Part shown: positions 63,765 through 64,000 of the stretch, one piece after another
Layout: each line of letters starts with the position of its first letter
Numbering within the stretch: position 1 is the stretch's first letter
Source of the DNA: Gardnerella vaginalis
GTDB lineage: Bacteria > Actinomycetota > Actinomycetes > Actinomycetales > Bifidobacteriaceae
Assembly (NCBI RefSeq): GCF_040427915.1
Contig: NZ_JBETXJ010000002.1
Span: 62,001-126,000, forward strand
DNA: 64,000 bases
Direction of reading: 5' to 3'
Notes under the pieces: generated by a model
Database searches by the model: none
What the model saw: the letters and a program-made list of their open reading frames with translations, nothing else
Told to the model about the DNA's origin: nothing
Made by a program: the position numbers and the translations under genes

Positions 63765-64000
63765 CTACCGCCCCGTGTGATGAATCGGCTTCCACTCGCT
63801 CTTAGAGAACACAGCTTGGAACGCAATCGGCACATACGAAAGCATAAAAATCGGGAAGCTAAGAGCGTACGCAAAAAGCTCTTTGTTAGTTGCTCCAAGC
63901 TTATCGTGTTCTACAAGAATGGTAAGCGAAACAAACACCATCATACCCAAAACGCTTGTAACAGTGGTGGTTATAAAGTTAAGCGTCGAGTCAATCTGGC
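63765..64000 (-). CDS. C-terminal end of a membrane protein, possibly a family 2 glycosyltransferase
   Basis: The last 78 codons of a gene that continues past the right edge. The frame is open through the window end. Two hydrophobic segments (LNFITTTVTSVLGMMVFVSL and ELFAYALSFPIFMLSYVPIA) are followed by the tail SKSEWKPIHHTGR. The closing WKPIHH-like motif is common at the end of multi-spanning processive glycosyltransferases, but too little is visible for certainty. Confidence 0.5.
   Translation of the reverse strand, partial: QIDSTLNFITTTVTSVLGMMVFVSLTILVEHDKLGATNKELFAYALSFPIFMLSYVPIAFQAVFSKSEWKPIHHTGR

Noticed and set aside
1..64000. tRNA, 4.5S RNA, tmRNA or riboswitch genes
   Set aside because: I looked in the gaps for T-loop words, SRP Alu/helix 8 words and known riboswitch cores (in front of pncB, the thiamine pyrophosphokinase gene and the nucleoside genes) and saw none that I could support.

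Overview
The window looks like a chromosomal segment of a low-G+C member of the Bifidobacteriaceae, most likely Gardnerella; this is inference from content, not a database match. The supporting signs are actinobacterial gene orders (rnc / rpmF / DUF177 / SepIVA-like / coaD; ftsH / FolB-FolK-like / DUF3180), a mevalonate route to isopentenyl diphosphate, a DUF3039 protein, the short ribosomal protein bL37, and A+T-rich intergenic DNA crowded with repeats. About 50 protein genes are supported. I found no rRNA, tRNA, complete insertion sequence, prophage or CRISPR array.

Layout. 1-4.0 kb: rnc (cut by the left edge), rpmF, a DUF177 protein, a SepIVA-like coiled-coil protein and coaD, all on the minus strand. 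4.2-10.6 kb: pncB, a DUF3039 protein, cysS, ffh and a membrane-anchored EEP-family hydrolase. 11.5-13.6 kb: rpsP-khpA-rimM-trmD. 13.9-21.7 kb: rsmD, a nucleoside-salvage group (nucleoside hydrolase, MFS transporter, HTH-PfkB kinase), recG and rpmB. 21.8-26.7 kb: a mevalonate operon whose last gene fuses phosphomevalonate kinase to type II IPP isomerase. 27.5-35.2 kb: one 2,573-residue secreted repeat protein with an 11-base C tract upstream. 35.9-45.9 kb: rpsF-ssb-rpsR-rplI, prs, a ribokinase, a PFL/ACT protein pair, infC-rpmI-rplT, thiamine pyrophosphokinase and gap. 46-51 kb: YbaK, aldose epimerase, bL37, a PezAT toxin-antitoxin pair between two repeat arrays, and a FemAB-like transferase. 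51-64 kb: ettA, DUF3180, a degenerate FolB-FolK fusion, ftsH, hpt, tilS, a PBP4-type carboxypeptidase, an ABC exporter pair and the end of a membrane protein.

The genes are mostly housekeeping: translation, protein export, cell-wall assembly, nucleotide salvage (hydrolase plus ribokinases plus prs plus hpt) and isoprenoid synthesis. The non-routine material is between the genes. I see (a) a family of hairpins whose paired arms change together between copies while a TTRA-like bulge stays; (b) a 45-bp imperfect palindrome in 12 copies, arrayed at a 53-bp period in three places, two of which bracket PezAT as direct repeats; (c) mosaic intergenic elements, one bounded by perfect 23-bp inverted repeats; (d) a 12-base word, GGTTGCTGGCGA, in seven exact copies placed in disordered coding linkers and one intergenic gap, in both orientations and two reading frames; and (e) short tandem repeats or homopolymers just upstream of coaD, mvaK1 and the giant surface protein.
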